Origin: AAA044-D11 sp009705075
GTDB taxonomy: Bacteria > Actinomycetota > Actinomycetes > Nanopelagicales > Nanopelagicaceae
Reading direction: 5' to 3'
Length of the DNA: 64,000 nucleotides
NCBI GenBank assembly: GCA_965268675.1
Contig: OZ254179.1
Location: 558,001 to 622,000 of the forward strand
Part shown: in pieces, positions 8,229 through 17,801 of the stretch
Position numbering within the stretch: the first letter of the stretch is position 1
How the letters are laid out: each line of letters begins with the position of its first letter
Made by a program: the position numbers and the translations under genes
The notes under the pieces: model-generated
Databases searched by the model: none
Told to the model about the DNA's origin: nothing
The model's input: only the letters and a program-made list of their open reading frames with translations

Positions 8229-9751
8229 TGGCACTCGCGCTAACTTCGAGTATTTCATTAACTGGATTAATTGGAAATCTAATTGGCGTAGAAGTTGATA
8301 TTTCAGATGGCCTTCCGGGTTATATTCTTCTCGGCCTGCCAGATGCGGCACTTAATGAATCCAAGGAGAGAGTTAGGGCGGCCCTAGTAAATAGTGGAGA
8401 GAGTTGGCCCAATAAAAAAGTAACAGTTTCGCTATCGCCAGCCTGGCTTCCTAAGAGTGGCTCGGCTTTTGATTTACCAATTGCGATTACCTTATTGATG
8501 GCTCAAGGCCAAATTCCCAAAGATGAGCCAGGAAGATGTATCTATCTGGGTGAGCTCTCGTTGGATGGCCAAGTACGTGAAGTGCGCGGCGTATTGCCAG
8601 CAGTTTTAGCAGCTAAGAAGAATGGCTTCACTAAAGCTGTAGTTCCCTTTAAAAACTTTGCAGAAGCGAAATGTGTTTCTGGGATCGAAGTAATTGCTAT
8701 CCAAAGTCTTCGTGATGCCCTGAATTATTTGAGACATGGGGAAGTTCCAGACCCACCAGAACTGTATCTAGCAACAGACTCAGATTACTTTCTGGATTTA
8801 TGCGATGTGGCAGGTCAAGTTGGAGCACGCAGAGCGTTAGAGATTGCAGCTATCGGCGGACATCATCTACTTTTAATTGGCCCACCAGGTACTGGAAAGA
8901 CCATGTTGGCAGAGCGGATACCTTCGATACTTCCGCCCTTATCGGATGAGTCGATCTTGGAAGTCACCGCAATTCATTCGATTGCAGGAACGCTCCTAGA
9001 TCGTGAATTACTTTCAAAATTGCCACCTTTTGTCTCACCACATCACACGACAACTGCTCCAGCAATGATTGGTGGAGGAGCTCATGCAATACGACCTGGC
9101 GCCACATCACTTGCCCATCAGGGCGTTCTCTTCATTGATGAGGCGCCGGAATGTGCACGTGGTGTTCTAGATTCACTCCGCCAGCCTTTGGAATCTGGGA
9201 GCGTGACTATCTCAAGATCAGTTGGTTCTGTTACATACCCAGCACGATTTATGTTGGTGCTTGCTGCAAATCCCTGTCCTTGTGGCCGCTTTAGCGGACG
9301 AGGCAGAAGTTGCACTTGTACGCAGGTGGCAATTCGTAGGTACCTCCAGCGATTGTCAGGCCCGCTCTTGGATCGAATAGATATTCGAGTATTTGTTGAT
9401 TCTCCAAGTCGGATTGAGATGGCTAGTGATGAACTTGGCGAATCAAGTACAACAGTGCGCAATCGAGTTATCTCAGCTCGCGCCACTGCAGATGAGAGGT
9501 TTAAAGATTGCGATTGGAAGTTAAATTCGCAAATTCCGCCAAGTCAACTTCGTAAGAGATTTAGGGCTGAAAAATCAGGAATGAATTTCTTGCATACAGA
9601 ATTAGATAGCGAACGACTTAGCGCACGAGGTTTTCATAAAGTTCTGAGAATTTCTTGGAGCATTGCTGATTCAAATGGAAACACGATTCCAAGTCGTGGG
9701 GATGTAGAAACAGCTTTTCGGCTACGCGAAGGAATGGAATTACTTTCATGA
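8228..9751 (+). CDS. comM: YifB/ComM-family Mg-chelatase-like AAA+ ATPase
   Basis: ComM is a hexameric helicase that promotes branch migration during integration of incoming DNA in natural transformation. The 507-residue protein has the N-terminal ChlI-like domain with IVEVDIS-type opening (GVEVDISDGLPG), a Walker A GPPGTGKTM near residue 219, a Walker B-like LFIDEAPE, and a Cys-rich insert NPCPCGRFSGRGRSCTC, followed by a C-terminal lid domain. It is coupled by overlap to yraN upstream and dprA downstream. Many organisms without known competence keep this trio, so transformation ability is not proven. Confidence 0.94.
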   Translation: MALALTSSISLTGLIGNLIGVEVDISDGLPGYILLGLPDAALNESKERVRAALVNSGESWPNKKVTVSLSPAWLPKSGSAFDLPIAITLLMAQGQIPKDEPGRCIYLGELSLDGQVREVRGVLPAVLAAKKNGFTKAVVPFKNFAEAKCVSGIEVIAIQSLRDALNYLRHGEVPDPPELYLATDSDYFLDLCDVAGQVGARRALEIAAIGGHHLLLIGPPGTGKTMLAERIPSILPPLSDESILEVTAIHSIAGTLLDRELLSKLPPFVSPHHTTTAPAMIGGGAHAIRPGATSLAHQGVLFIDEAPECARGVLDSLRQPLESGSVTISRSVGSVTYPARFMLVLAANPCPCGRFSGRGRSCTCTQVAIRRYLQRLSGPLLDRIDIRVFVDSPSRIEMASDELGESSTTVRNRVISARATADERFKDCDWKLNSQIPPSQLRKRFRAEKSGMNFLHTELDSERLSARGFHKVLRISWSIADSNGNTIPSRGDVETAFRLREGMELLS

Positions 9752-10614
9752 TGAACACTCTTGCAAGGGCACAGTTATTTGCTGCAATAGAAGGCGGATC
9801 AGTTCCTTGGTTCGAAGAGATTTCAAGACTAGGCGCGGTAGCAGTTCGGGATAGATTGTTAAGCGGTGAATATAACTCAGCTGGAAAGATTGCTGAACGT
9901 TTGAAGCAGAGTTCTGGCGAAGAGGTTCTGGATGAAATTACTAAAGCTGGCGCCTTCATTATTACCCCAGAAGATATTGATTGGCCGGAATCTCTAAATG
10001 ATTTAGCAGCGCCGCCAATTGCTCTTCTAATAAAGGGGCAGCGCGAGTATTTACCAAATTTAGTAAATTCAATTGCAATTGTGGGAACGAGAAATCCTAC
10101 GCAATACGGAGTCCGAATTGCCGGAGATTTTGGAGTTGGAGTTGCCGATCACGAATGGGCAGTTATAAGTGGTGGAGCGATAGGCATTGATGCCGCGGCG
10201 CATAAGGGTTCGCTCGTTGGCGAAGGAATAACAGTTGCCGTTTTAGGTGGCGGCTTCAATAAAAATTATCCAGCCGTGCATGAGAAACTCTTTGCTGAAA
10301 TAAGTGAGAGCGGATTACTGATCTCTGAAGTAATGCCTGATGTACCCGCTATTCCTCATCGTTTCCTGACTCGCAATAGATTAATCGCGGCGCTATCTAA
10401 AGCAACAGTTGTAGTTGAAGCTGCATTTAGAAGTGGTTCACTCAGAACAGCGCGTGATGCGGCAGAAATATTTCGTCCAGTAATGGCGGTTCCAGGTCCC
10501 ATTAATTCACCAACCAGCGAGGGATGCCACAGACTTATCGCAGAACGAGTTGCAGAATTAGTTTCGTCGGTTTCTGAAGTGATGGAATTGGTGAAGCCGC
10601 TTAGCATTAAGTGA
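9748..10614 (+). CDS. dprA: DNA-processing protein DprA (Smf family)
   Basis: DprA binds incoming single-stranded DNA and loads RecA. The 288-residue protein contains the Rossmann-like domain: IAIVGTRNPTQYG near residue 110, ISGGAIGIDAAAHKG, the VLGGGFNKNYP block, FLTRNRLIAALS and EAAFRSGSLRTARDA. It is at the short end of the family and lacks an obvious C-terminal winged-helix extension beyond about residue 285. The ATG overlaps the comM stop by four bases (ATGA). Confidence 0.94.
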   Translation: MMNTLARAQLFAAIEGGSVPWFEEISRLGAVAVRDRLLSGEYNSAGKIAERLKQSSGEEVLDEITKAGAFIITPEDIDWPESLNDLAAPPIALLIKGQREYLPNLVNSIAIVGTRNPTQYGVRIAGDFGVGVADHEWAVISGGAIGIDAAAHKGSLVGEGITVAVLGGGFNKNYPAVHEKLFAEISESGLLISEVMPDVPAIPHRFLTRNRLIAALSKATVVVEAAFRSGSLRTARDAAEIFRPVMAVPGPINSPTSEGCHRLIAERVAELVSSVSEVMELVKPLSIK

Positions 10615-10626
10615 GAGAATTACGCC

Positions 10627-11541
10627 ATGATTGCTGAACATAAAGCCGGTTTTGTCGCCATTATCGGGCGGCCAAATGTGGGCAAGTCCACTCTTGTTAA
10701 TGCCTTAGTTGGGCGAAAGATTGTTATTACTTCAAAGCATCCAAATACAACTCGAAATCCAATTCGCGGAATAATTTCCAAGCCTGATTTTCAAATGATT
10801 GTTGTGGACACACCCGGTATTCATAAGCCGAAGACGCTTCTTGGTTCACGGCTAAATGCCATGGTTTCCGAGAATTTGCAGTCAGTCGATGCCGTACTTA
10901 TCTGTTTGCCAGCAGACGAAGAGATCGGACAAGGCGATGAATACATTGCGCGGCAAGTTGCAGATCAACGCCGAATTCTAATTGCTGTTACTAAAACTGA
11001 TAGCGTAAAGCAGGAAACTTTGCTCGCGAAGCTAATTGAAGTTGGTGAGTTCGCGGCTCGAGTTGGTTTAAAGGTTGCAGAAATAGTTCCGATATCGGCA
11101 AAGAATGAGGACCAGACTGATCTACTTTTAAGTTTATTGGCGGAAAAACTTCCTATTTCACCATCGCTTTACCCAGAAGACATCACAACTGATCAAGCAT
11201 CTGAAATGACAATAACTGAGCTAATTCGTGAAGCGGCTATCGAAAATCTCTACGAAGAAGTTCCGCATTCAATCGTGGTAACAATTGACGAAATGTCTAA
11301 GCGCGAAGGTAAAGATTTCTTTGATATTCATGCAACTTTGCATGTTGAACGAGATAGCCAAAAATCAATCGTAATTGGGCCACAAGGTTCGCGACTTAAA
11401 GATATTGGAATTCGCGCTCGAGGATCAGTTGAAACTTTCCTAGGATCAAAAGTATTCTTGGGGTTGCATGTGAAAGTTAGCAAGGAATGGCAGCGAGATG
11501 CCAAGGCACTCACAAAATTGGGATTTATCGAGCGGAAGTAA
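10627..11541 (+). CDS. era: Ribosome-assembly GTPase Era
   Basis: Era binds the 3' end of 16S rRNA and assists 30S maturation. The 304-residue protein has the G1 motif GRPNVGKST, switch-region PNTTRNPIRG, G3 DTPGIHKP and G4 TKTD. A C-terminal KH domain contains the IVIGPQGSRLKDIGIRAR RNA-binding segment. Here era follows dprA by 12 bp, rather than ybeY as in many genomes. Its last 17 bases overlap the convergent transporter gene. Confidence 0.95.
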   Translation: MIAEHKAGFVAIIGRPNVGKSTLVNALVGRKIVITSKHPNTTRNPIRGIISKPDFQMIVVDTPGIHKPKTLLGSRLNAMVSENLQSVDAVLICLPADEEIGQGDEYIARQVADQRRILIAVTKTDSVKQETLLAKLIEVGEFAARVGLKVAEIVPISAKNEDQTDLLLSLLAEKLPISPSLYPEDITTDQASEMTITELIREAAIENLYEEVPHSIVVTIDEMSKREGKDFFDIHATLHVERDSQKSIVIGPQGSRLKDIGIRARGSVETFLGSKVFLGLHVKVSKEWQRDAKALTKLGFIERK

Positions 11542-12397
11542 TAGTTTTACGTCCGGCAAAATATGAGCCGATCAAAACAAGCGGCAGACCTAGCGCGATT
11601 CCTAAAGTAAAGGGCTCATTCAAAATAATTACGCCCAGGACTACAGCAAATGCGGTATTTAAATAGGTGACCAACGAACCTCTTGCAGCTCCAATGTCTT
11701 TAATGAGCTGAAAGAAGAGAATAAAGGCCAGAGCTGTGGGAAAGAGGCCGAGCGCCAAAATCGTTCCAAGGACTTTCGCTGATGGTAAATAATCAGGTGC
11801 GGTAAGAATCGCGAGTGGAAGATAAACAATTGCGGTAAATAACATCGCCAGACCATTTATTGATATTGGTTCAATGTGCGGGATCTTCTTGCTAACCATA
11901 GTTACGGCCCAGGCATAACCCATAGCTGAAACTAGAATCATGAAAATAGCAACAAGTGATTGACGTCCAGAGAAACTTTCAATTCCAATAACGAGAACGA
12001 TTCCAATAAAACCTATTAATAAGCCAAGTAAGCGCTTATGATGCCAAACAGTTTTATCCCCATTTAGCGATGCCAAAATTGTTGACCAGATGGGAACGGT
12101 TGCAATAAGTAATCCAGCCAAGCCAGAACTCATTTTTTGCTCAGCGGCAGTGATCAAAATCCATGGACCCACCATTTCGCCAATCGCATATGGAATGACA
12201 TATCTCCAGGCTTTGATTGCTGGCATGAGCGAGCCACGCTTCATTGCAATTGGAATTAAAATCATGGAGCCAATTGCGACTCTTGAAAACACAATTACCG
12301 GTGGCGAAACTTCAGCCACTGCAACTTTTATCAAGAGATAGGGGATTCCCCATATGAGTCCGACAAAGAAGAAGAGAAACCAATTTCGTCTGGACAT
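11525..12397 (-). CDS. EamA/DMT-family transporter
   Basis: This 290-residue protein has about ten hydrophobic helices in two EamA repeats. The repeats begin WFLFFFVGLIWGIPYLLIK and, for the second, near IFMILVSAMGYAWAVTMVS. Drug/metabolite-superfamily members export amino acids, nucleosides or metabolites; the substrate is not predictable. Its start overlaps the stop of the esterase gene (TAATG), and that gene overlaps xylB, so the three form one minus-strand unit. Confidence 0.88.
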   Translation of the reverse strand: MSRRNWFLFFFVGLIWGIPYLLIKVAVAEVSPPVIVFSRVAIGSMILIPIAMKRGSLMPAIKAWRYVIPYAIGEMVGPWILITAAEQKMSSGLAGLLIATVPIWSTILASLNGDKTVWHHKRLLGLLIGFIGIVLVIGIESFSGRQSLVAIFMILVSAMGYAWAVTMVSKKIPHIEPISINGLAMLFTAIVYLPLAILTAPDYLPSAKVLGTILALGLFPTALAFILFFQLIKDIGAARGSLVTYLNTAFAVVLGVIILNEPFTLGIALGLPLVLIGSYFAGRKTITSAR

Positions 12398-13335
12398 TAG
12401 GTAAGTATGGCGTTTATCTCATCAGTTACAAATTTATGCAGAACTTCAGCTTCCTTAGTAATTCCCGCTAACGAGAAATATCCGTGGATAACGCCTTCAT
12501 ACTCACGATAAACAGTTGGAACACCAGCTTTCCGAAGGAGTTCTGCGTAGTTGTATCCATCATCTAGCAATGGATCTAATTCTGCAGTTGTGATAATTGC
12601 AGGTGCGAGGCCTTGGAAATCTTTAGCGGAGGCAGGTACTGCGTAGGGATTCTTTGCATCGGACTTCTTGGCTAAGTACTGCTCCCAGAACCACTCCATT
12701 GACTGGGTACTTAAGCCAAATCCAGTTCCATTGCTATATGCAGAGTCATATTTCATTTCATTGTCATTGCATGGATAAATAAGTAATTGATATGCAAGTT
12801 TAATATCACCAGTATCACGAGCTTTTATTGCGACAGCAGAAGCTAAATTCCCGCCAGCGCTATCACCGCCAACCCCAATTTGGTCTGGGTTGATGCCCAA
12901 TTTTTCAGAATTCTGCGCGACCCAGAGCAAAGTGGAGTAGCAGTCATTGAAAGGGATTGGGAAAGGTTGTTCAGGTGCCTTTTGATAGTTGACCGCGATT
13001 ACTACAAATTGACCCTTATTTGCCAGAGAGCGAAGCGGTGATTCATAACTATCCAAGTTATTTAAAACCCATCCGCCGCCATGAAAGAAGACCAAAGCGG
13101 GCAGAACCGCACCCTTTATTGGGCGATAAATTCGTATCGGTAGATCGGATGTTGGTCCTGGAATATAACGATGGATTACTTCATGAATCTTCTCTGGCTC
13201 GCCAGATTGGATAGGACGGGCTTCCAAATTTTTGCGAATTGTTGCGACCGGGGCCTGCCAAACATCGGGCAGTCCACTTGCAGCGCGTGCTTCTAGATAT
13301 GCGGCAAGCTCTGGTTTGATTGCCATAGTTACCAT
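12397..13335 (-). CDS. Alpha/beta hydrolase, hormone-sensitive-lipase-like esterase
   Basis: The 312-residue protein has HSL-family landmarks: the oxyanion-hole motif FFHGGGWVLNN near residue 84, the nucleophile elbow GVGGDSAGGNLA near 155, a late Asp in ELDPLLDDG, and a His in GVIHGYFS. Such enzymes hydrolyse short-chain acyl esters; the natural substrate is unknown. The first ATG overlaps the xylulokinase stop; an ATG three codons later is equally possible. No signal peptide is seen, so it is probably cytoplasmic. Confidence 0.88.
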   Translation of the reverse strand: MVTMAIKPELAAYLEARAASGLPDVWQAPVATIRKNLEARPIQSGEPEKIHEVIHRYIPGPTSDLPIRIYRPIKGAVLPALVFFHGGGWVLNNLDSYESPLRSLANKGQFVVIAVNYQKAPEQPFPIPFNDCYSTLLWVAQNSEKLGINPDQIGVGGDSAGGNLASAVAIKARDTGDIKLAYQLLIYPCNDNEMKYDSAYSNGTGFGLSTQSMEWFWEQYLAKKSDAKNPYAVPASAKDFQGLAPAIITTAELDPLLDDGYNYAELLRKAGVPTVYREYEGVIHGYFSLAGITKEAEVLHKFVTDEINAILT

Positions 13336-14741
13336 CCTTCAGTCTGGTCGCGAAGTTTCCGATATTTAACTAAAACTTCTGGCGTCGAAGTCTCTTTGAA
13401 ACTTTCAACTTCACCAAGATCCCATTGTGGTGGCTGATCTGTTCCTAAAAGTGCCCAAGCAGCAAGTTTCGCAGCACCAATCGCAACATATTCACCTGGA
13501 GGTGGAATTAATACTTCACGACCAAAGAGCGCAGATGCAATCTTTCCAACTGCAGGATTCTTCGCTGCGCCACCTACCAAGAGGATCCGCTTGACTTCAA
13601 CCCCTAATTTTTCTAGAGAGGCGACAGCATCAGCCATTCCACAGAGCATGCCTTCAATCATTGCGCGTGCAAAGTTTTCTGGGTCGGAATTTGCAAGGTT
13701 CATTCCAGAGAAAACTCCAGTGGCTTCTGGGCGATTAGGTGTTCGTTCGCCTTCGAAAAATGGAAGAAGTGTTAAACCATTTGCACCCGGTTTTGCTTTG
13801 AGTGCGAGCTCACCTAGCTCTTGGTGGCTAACTCCAAGAATGCGAGTAGCAGCATCTAGTATCCGTGCCGCATTTAGGGTGCAGACAAGGGGCAGAAAAT
13901 GTCCAGTGCCATCGGCAAATCCAGCAACTTCACCGCTTGCATCATGTGTTGGGGTTTTCGAAACTGCAAACGCTGTGCCACTTGTACCGAGAGAAACAAC
14001 TACGTCACCAGGTTGTGCGCCAACTCCGATAGCAGCAGCAGCGTTATCACCAGTCCCAGCAGCAATCGGAATTCCTGATTTTGTTTTAGTTGCGAAAGTT
14101 CTTGGCTCGACTATTCGTGGAAAGGTTATTTCTTGTTTTGAACCGATAGCTTTTTCGAAAATATCTTTTCGATATTCATTTGAAACACTATCAAAATATC
14201 CAGTTCCACTGGCATCACCACGATCTGTGAAAATATCTGAGATTGATTCACTTCCAGAAATTTTCCAAGAAACCCAATCATGGGGGAGGGCAATTGCCGC
14301 AACCCGCTCGGCATTAGCCTTTTCGTTCTTGGCAAGCCAGCGAACTTTGCTAACAGTAAAAGAAGCAACGAGCGCCGAACCAACCGCGCTAGCAATCCCG
14401 GCCCCGCCGCCCATTTCATTATTCAACTCATTTGCCTCAGCAGCAGATCTTGTGTCATTCCAAAGTAGGGCAGGGCGAATAACTTTTCCATCTTTATCAA
14501 GTGCGACCATTCCATGTTGCTGACCTGCAACTGCAATCGCTTCAACGTCATCTATTCCGCCGGCCATTTTTATTGCATCTTCCGTAGCGCTCCACCATTT
14601 TGCCGGATCGACTTCACTGCCATCTGGGTGCGCAGCGCGACCCTCTCGAATAAGTTGGCCACTCTTTGCATCGCGAATTACTACTTTTACTGACTGAGTT
14701 GAGGTATCGATGCCAGCTACTAATTGCAGATTCGGGTTCAT
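13329..14741 (-). CDS. xylB: Xylulokinase (FGGY carbohydrate kinase)
   Basis: Xylulokinase phosphorylates D-xylulose for entry into the pentose phosphate pathway. The 470-residue protein has the N-terminal FGGY block AGIDTSTQSVKVVIRDA, then GQQHGMVALD and LLWNDTRSAAEA, with catalytic Asp in the GTGDNAAAAIG region, and the C-terminal LLVGGAAKNPAVGKIASALFG block. QQHGMV is typical of xylulokinases rather than glycerol kinases. No xylose isomerase lies in the window. It diverges from pfkA across 122 bp, where both promoters must lie. Confidence 0.9.
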   Translation of the reverse strand: MNPNLQLVAGIDTSTQSVKVVIRDAKSGQLIREGRAAHPDGSEVDPAKWWSATEDAIKMAGGIDDVEAIAVAGQQHGMVALDKDGKVIRPALLWNDTRSAAEANELNNEMGGGAGIASAVGSALVASFTVSKVRWLAKNEKANAERVAAIALPHDWVSWKISGSESISDIFTDRGDASGTGYFDSVSNEYRKDIFEKAIGSKQEITFPRIVEPRTFATKTKSGIPIAAGTGDNAAAAIGVGAQPGDVVVSLGTSGTAFAVSKTPTHDASGEVAGFADGTGHFLPLVCTLNAARILDAATRILGVSHQELGELALKAKPGANGLTLLPFFEGERTPNRPEATGVFSGMNLANSDPENFARAMIEGMLCGMADAVASLEKLGVEVKRILLVGGAAKNPAVGKIASALFGREVLIPPPGEYVAIGAAKLAAWALLGTDQPPQWDLGEVESFKETSTPEVLVKYRKLRDQTEGW

Positions 14742-14863
14742 TCGCGCTCCAGACTTTAGGGGATGATTTAACCACCTCTTGTCGGAGGGTAGACTTACCC
14801 CGTCAAAGATGACCAGCCCAATAGAGATTTTTAGCGCTATTAATTAATAAATCGGGAGTAAAG

Positions 14864-15889
14864 ATGCGTATTGGTGTCCTAACAGGTGGCGGAGATTGCC
14901 CAGGATTAAATGCCGTTATTCGTGCCGTTGTTCGCAAAGGTGTAAAAGAGTATGGCTACGAATTTGTTGGTTTTCGTGATGGTTGGAAAGGTCCACTCGA
15001 GGGCTTAACAATGCCACTTGACCTGCAAACAACTCGAGGCATACTTCCTCGGGGTGGAACTATTCTTGGTTCTTCACGTACAAATCCTTTTAAGATTGAA
15101 AATGGCGTAGAACGCATTAAAGAAAATCTAGCAAAGATGAATATCGATGCGCTTGTAGCAATTGGTGGCGAAGATACTCTTGGTGTCGCTACGAAACTAG
15201 ATTCTCTCGGCGTCAAAGTTGTTGGAGTTCCAAAGACAATCGATAACGATTTGAACAATACTGATTACACATTTGGTTTCGATACCTCGGTTAATATCGC
15301 GGTTGAAGCTATTGATCGCCTTCACACAACAGCAGAGTCACATCACCGCGCACTTATCGTGGAAGTTATGGGTCGTCACGCTGGTTGGATCGCACTTCAC
15401 GCAGGAATCGCTGGTGGCGCATCTTGTATCTTGATTCCAGAGGTTAAATTCTCAGTAGAAAAGGTCTGCGATTGGGTTAACTCTCGCTTCGAATCTTCAT
15501 ATGCACCGATTATCGTTATTGCTGAAGGTGCAATCCCACAAGATGGTGACATGGTTGTTAAGGACCAAACTCTTGATTCATTTGGTCACGTCAAGCTCTC
15601 TGGAATTGGTGAATGGCTTGCTGGCCAGATTGAAGAGAAGACGGGCAAAGAGGCGCGGACATCTGTTCTCGGACATATTCAACGAGGTGGATCTCCAACC
15701 GCATTCGACCGAGTGCTAGCAACTCGCTTTGGACTCCATGCGATAACTGCAATTCACGAAGGTGACTTTGGCAAGATGGTTGCACTTCACGGGACAAAAA
15801 TTGAGCGCGTGCCATTAGCTTCGGCAACCACTCAACTTAAATTGGTTACCCCGGATCTATACGCTGAAGCAGAAGTCTTCTTCGGTTAA
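14864..15889 (+). CDS. pfkA: 6-phosphofructokinase, predicted pyrophosphate-dependent
   Basis: This glycolytic enzyme phosphorylates fructose 6-phosphate. The 341-residue protein has the GGGDCPGLN phosphate loop, the substrate motif PKTIDNDLNNTD, and MGRHAGWIALHAG. Numbering matches E. coli PfkA in this region: position 104 is Asp (GGEDT, where ATP enzymes have Gly) and position 124 is Lys (PKTIDND, where E. coli has Gly). Asp104 with Lys124 is the pattern of PPi-using enzymes, such as that of Amycolatopsis methanolica; actinobacterial ATP enzymes usually keep Gly104. A CGGGAG ribosome site precedes the ATG. The product therefore probably works reversibly with pyrophosphate. Confidence 0.94.
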   Translation: MRIGVLTGGGDCPGLNAVIRAVVRKGVKEYGYEFVGFRDGWKGPLEGLTMPLDLQTTRGILPRGGTILGSSRTNPFKIENGVERIKENLAKMNIDALVAIGGEDTLGVATKLDSLGVKVVGVPKTIDNDLNNTDYTFGFDTSVNIAVEAIDRLHTTAESHHRALIVEVMGRHAGWIALHAGIAGGASCILIPEVKFSVEKVCDWVNSRFESSYAPIIVIAEGAIPQDGDMVVKDQTLDSFGHVKLSGIGEWLAGQIEEKTGKEARTSVLGHIQRGGSPTAFDRVLATRFGLHAITAIHEGDFGKMVALHGTKIERVPLASATTQLKLVTPDLYAEAEVFFG

Positions 15890-15942
15890 ATAGGGCTAAA
15901 TAGGTAAGCACCAACTTCTCCTACCTCTCTAAACTTAAGGAC

Positions 15943-17286
15943 ATGATGAATATCGATTCACTATTTACGCCAGGCCTTGTGGCTGCCCAACAACCACAGT
16001 GGCCTGGAGGTGTTGATGGTCCGCAAGTAAAGAAGGCTGTTGAAACACTTCGCAAGGCGCCGCCACTTGTATTCGCAGGTGAATGCGACAGTCTTAAAGA
16101 GAAAATAGCAGTCGCGCAAGAAGGTAAAGCATTCTGGTTGCAAGGCGGCGATTGTGCCGAGACATTTGAAGCTGCAACTGCGGATTCAATTCGTAACCGC
16201 ATCAAGACAATTCTGCAAATGGCGGCAGTTCTCCAATATTTTGCAAGTATTCCGGTAATCAAAGTTGGTCGCATGGCTGGTCAATTTGCGAAGCCACGCA
16301 GTAGCGACACCGAAACTCGTGGGGAAGTAACACTTCCTGCCTATCGCGGCGATGCGGTAAATGATTTAGCTTTTACCCTTGAAGCGCGTACTCCTAATCC
16401 TGATCGCTTAGTTCAGGTGTACAACACATCTTCTTCAACTCTGAATTTAGTTCGAGCATTTACCCAAGGTGGTTTTGCAGATATTCGTCGGGTGCATGAG
16501 TGGAACAAAGGATTTGCGAATGACCCACGATTTGGTGCTCGATATGAACAGATGGCAAATGAAATTGGACGTTCACTAGATTTCATGGCATCTGCTGGCG
16601 TAGATCCTTCATCATTTAAGACCGTTGATTTCTATTCATCACATGAGGCGCTAATTCTTGAATACGAGAAGGCACTTACTCGCATTGATTCACGCACCGA
16701 CCTTCCTTACGATGTTTCGGCTCACTTTGTCTGGATTGGTGAACGAACTCGCCAACTCGACGGTGCTCATATGGATTTCGCTTCCAAGATTCAAAATCCA
16801 ATTGGCATCAAACTAGGACCAAAGAGCACGGTAGAAGATGCGCTAGCAATGATTGCAAAATTGAATCCGACTAACGAAGCCGGACGATTAACTTTCATCA
16901 CACGCATGGGCGCCGGACTGATTCGTGAGAAGCTCCCAACACTTGTAAAGGCTGTTACAGAATCTGGAGCCAAAGTTCTCTGGGTCTGCGACCCAATGCA
17001 CGGAAATACCTATGAAGCTCCAAGTGGTTATAAGACTCGCAAATTTGATGATGTCCTAGATGAAGTTCGTGGATTCTTTGAAGTTCACAAGGCTCTTGGA
17101 ACCCACCCAGGCGGTATACACATTGAATTGACTGGAGATGACGTAACTGAATGTGTTGGTGGCGGTGAGCAGATTCTCGAATCGGACCTCGCTACTCGAT
17201 ACGAGAGCGCTTGCGACCCTCGCTTGAACCACACCCAGTCTTTGGAGCTCGCATTTTTAGTCGCAGAAATGTTACGGGATCACTAA
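15943..17286 (+). CDS. aroG: Class II 3-deoxy-7-phosphoheptulonate (DAHP) synthase
   Basis: This enzyme joins phosphoenolpyruvate and erythrose 4-phosphate in the first step of the shikimate pathway. The 447-residue length and motifs identify the class II (plant/actinobacterial) type: FWLQGGDCAETFE near residue 65, RMAGQFAKPRS, the ERTRQLDGAH block, GIKLGPKST, CDPMHGNTY and a late HIELTGDDVTEC. Class II enzymes are often allosterically controlled and can partner chorismate mutase, but no such gene is adjacent. ATG codons occur in tandem; either could start. Confidence 0.95.
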   Translation: MMNIDSLFTPGLVAAQQPQWPGGVDGPQVKKAVETLRKAPPLVFAGECDSLKEKIAVAQEGKAFWLQGGDCAETFEAATADSIRNRIKTILQMAAVLQYFASIPVIKVGRMAGQFAKPRSSDTETRGEVTLPAYRGDAVNDLAFTLEARTPNPDRLVQVYNTSSSTLNLVRAFTQGGFADIRRVHEWNKGFANDPRFGARYEQMANEIGRSLDFMASAGVDPSSFKTVDFYSSHEALILEYEKALTRIDSRTDLPYDVSAHFVWIGERTRQLDGAHMDFASKIQNPIGIKLGPKSTVEDALAMIAKLNPTNEAGRLTFITRMGAGLIREKLPTLVKAVTESGAKVLWVCDPMHGNTYEAPSGYKTRKFDDVLDEVRGFFEVHKALGTHPGGIHIELTGDDVTECVGGGEQILESDLATRYESACDPRLNHTQSLELAFLVAEMLRDH

Positions 17287-17306
17287 TTTCGGATTAGCCT
17301 TATCGA

Positions 17307-17801
17307 ATGCTATTCCAGGCAACTCATAAGACCCCCGTTGGCGAGTTGTTTCTTGTAAGTGATGAACACATACTGCTTGCAGCAGGTTTTCACGGGTTTA
17401 AAGATCTGTATTCCCGAATGGATAAAGCTGATGCCAAACGTGAAGTGAAAAGCGTAAAAAATATTCCGATAATAAGTGAATTGATTACCGATTACTTTGC
17501 TGGTGATATCTCAGCTTTTGGCGGCATAAAAGTTCGCCAGCCCGGTGCTGAATTTTCGCAAGAGGTCTGGAAGGCAATGCGGAAAATTCCTGCAGGTAAA
17601 ACTTGGTCATATTCTGAATTAGCTAGTCGTGCGGGTTCTCCAAGCGCAGTTCGTGCAGCAGGTACGGCGTGCGCAAGAAATTTGATAGCTCCGATAGTTC
17701 CTTGCCATCGAGTAATAAAAACTGGTGGTGCGCTAGGAAATTATGGTTACGGCCTACAAGTTAAAGAGTGGTTACTTAACCACGAGGGCGTTCTTAAGTA
17801 A
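17307..17801 (+). CDS. ogt: Methylated-DNA-protein-cysteine S-methyltransferase
   Basis: This suicide repair protein removes methyl groups from O6-methylguanine. The 164-residue product has the active-site motif IVPCHRVI, with Cys near residue 133, and the helix-turn-helix DNA-binding block TWSYSELASRAGSPSAVRAAG. The Asn-Pro usually found upstream reads Asn-Leu here, a mild departure. It overlaps the convergent threonine aldolase gene by 30 bp at the 3' end. Confidence 0.93.
   Translation: MLFQATHKTPVGELFLVSDEHILLAAGFHGFKDLYSRMDKADAKREVKSVKNIPIISELITDYFAGDISAFGGIKVRQPGAEFSQEVWKAMRKIPAGKTWSYSELASRAGSPSAVRAAGTACARNLIAPIVPCHRVIKTGGALGNYGYGLQVKEWLLNHEGVLK

Noticed and set aside
9118..9486. Minus-strand reading frame of 122 codons inside comM
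   Set aside because: It is opposite to a fully conserved AAA+ gene; similar long opposite frames in dnaE2, pfkA and xylB are shadows with no motif.
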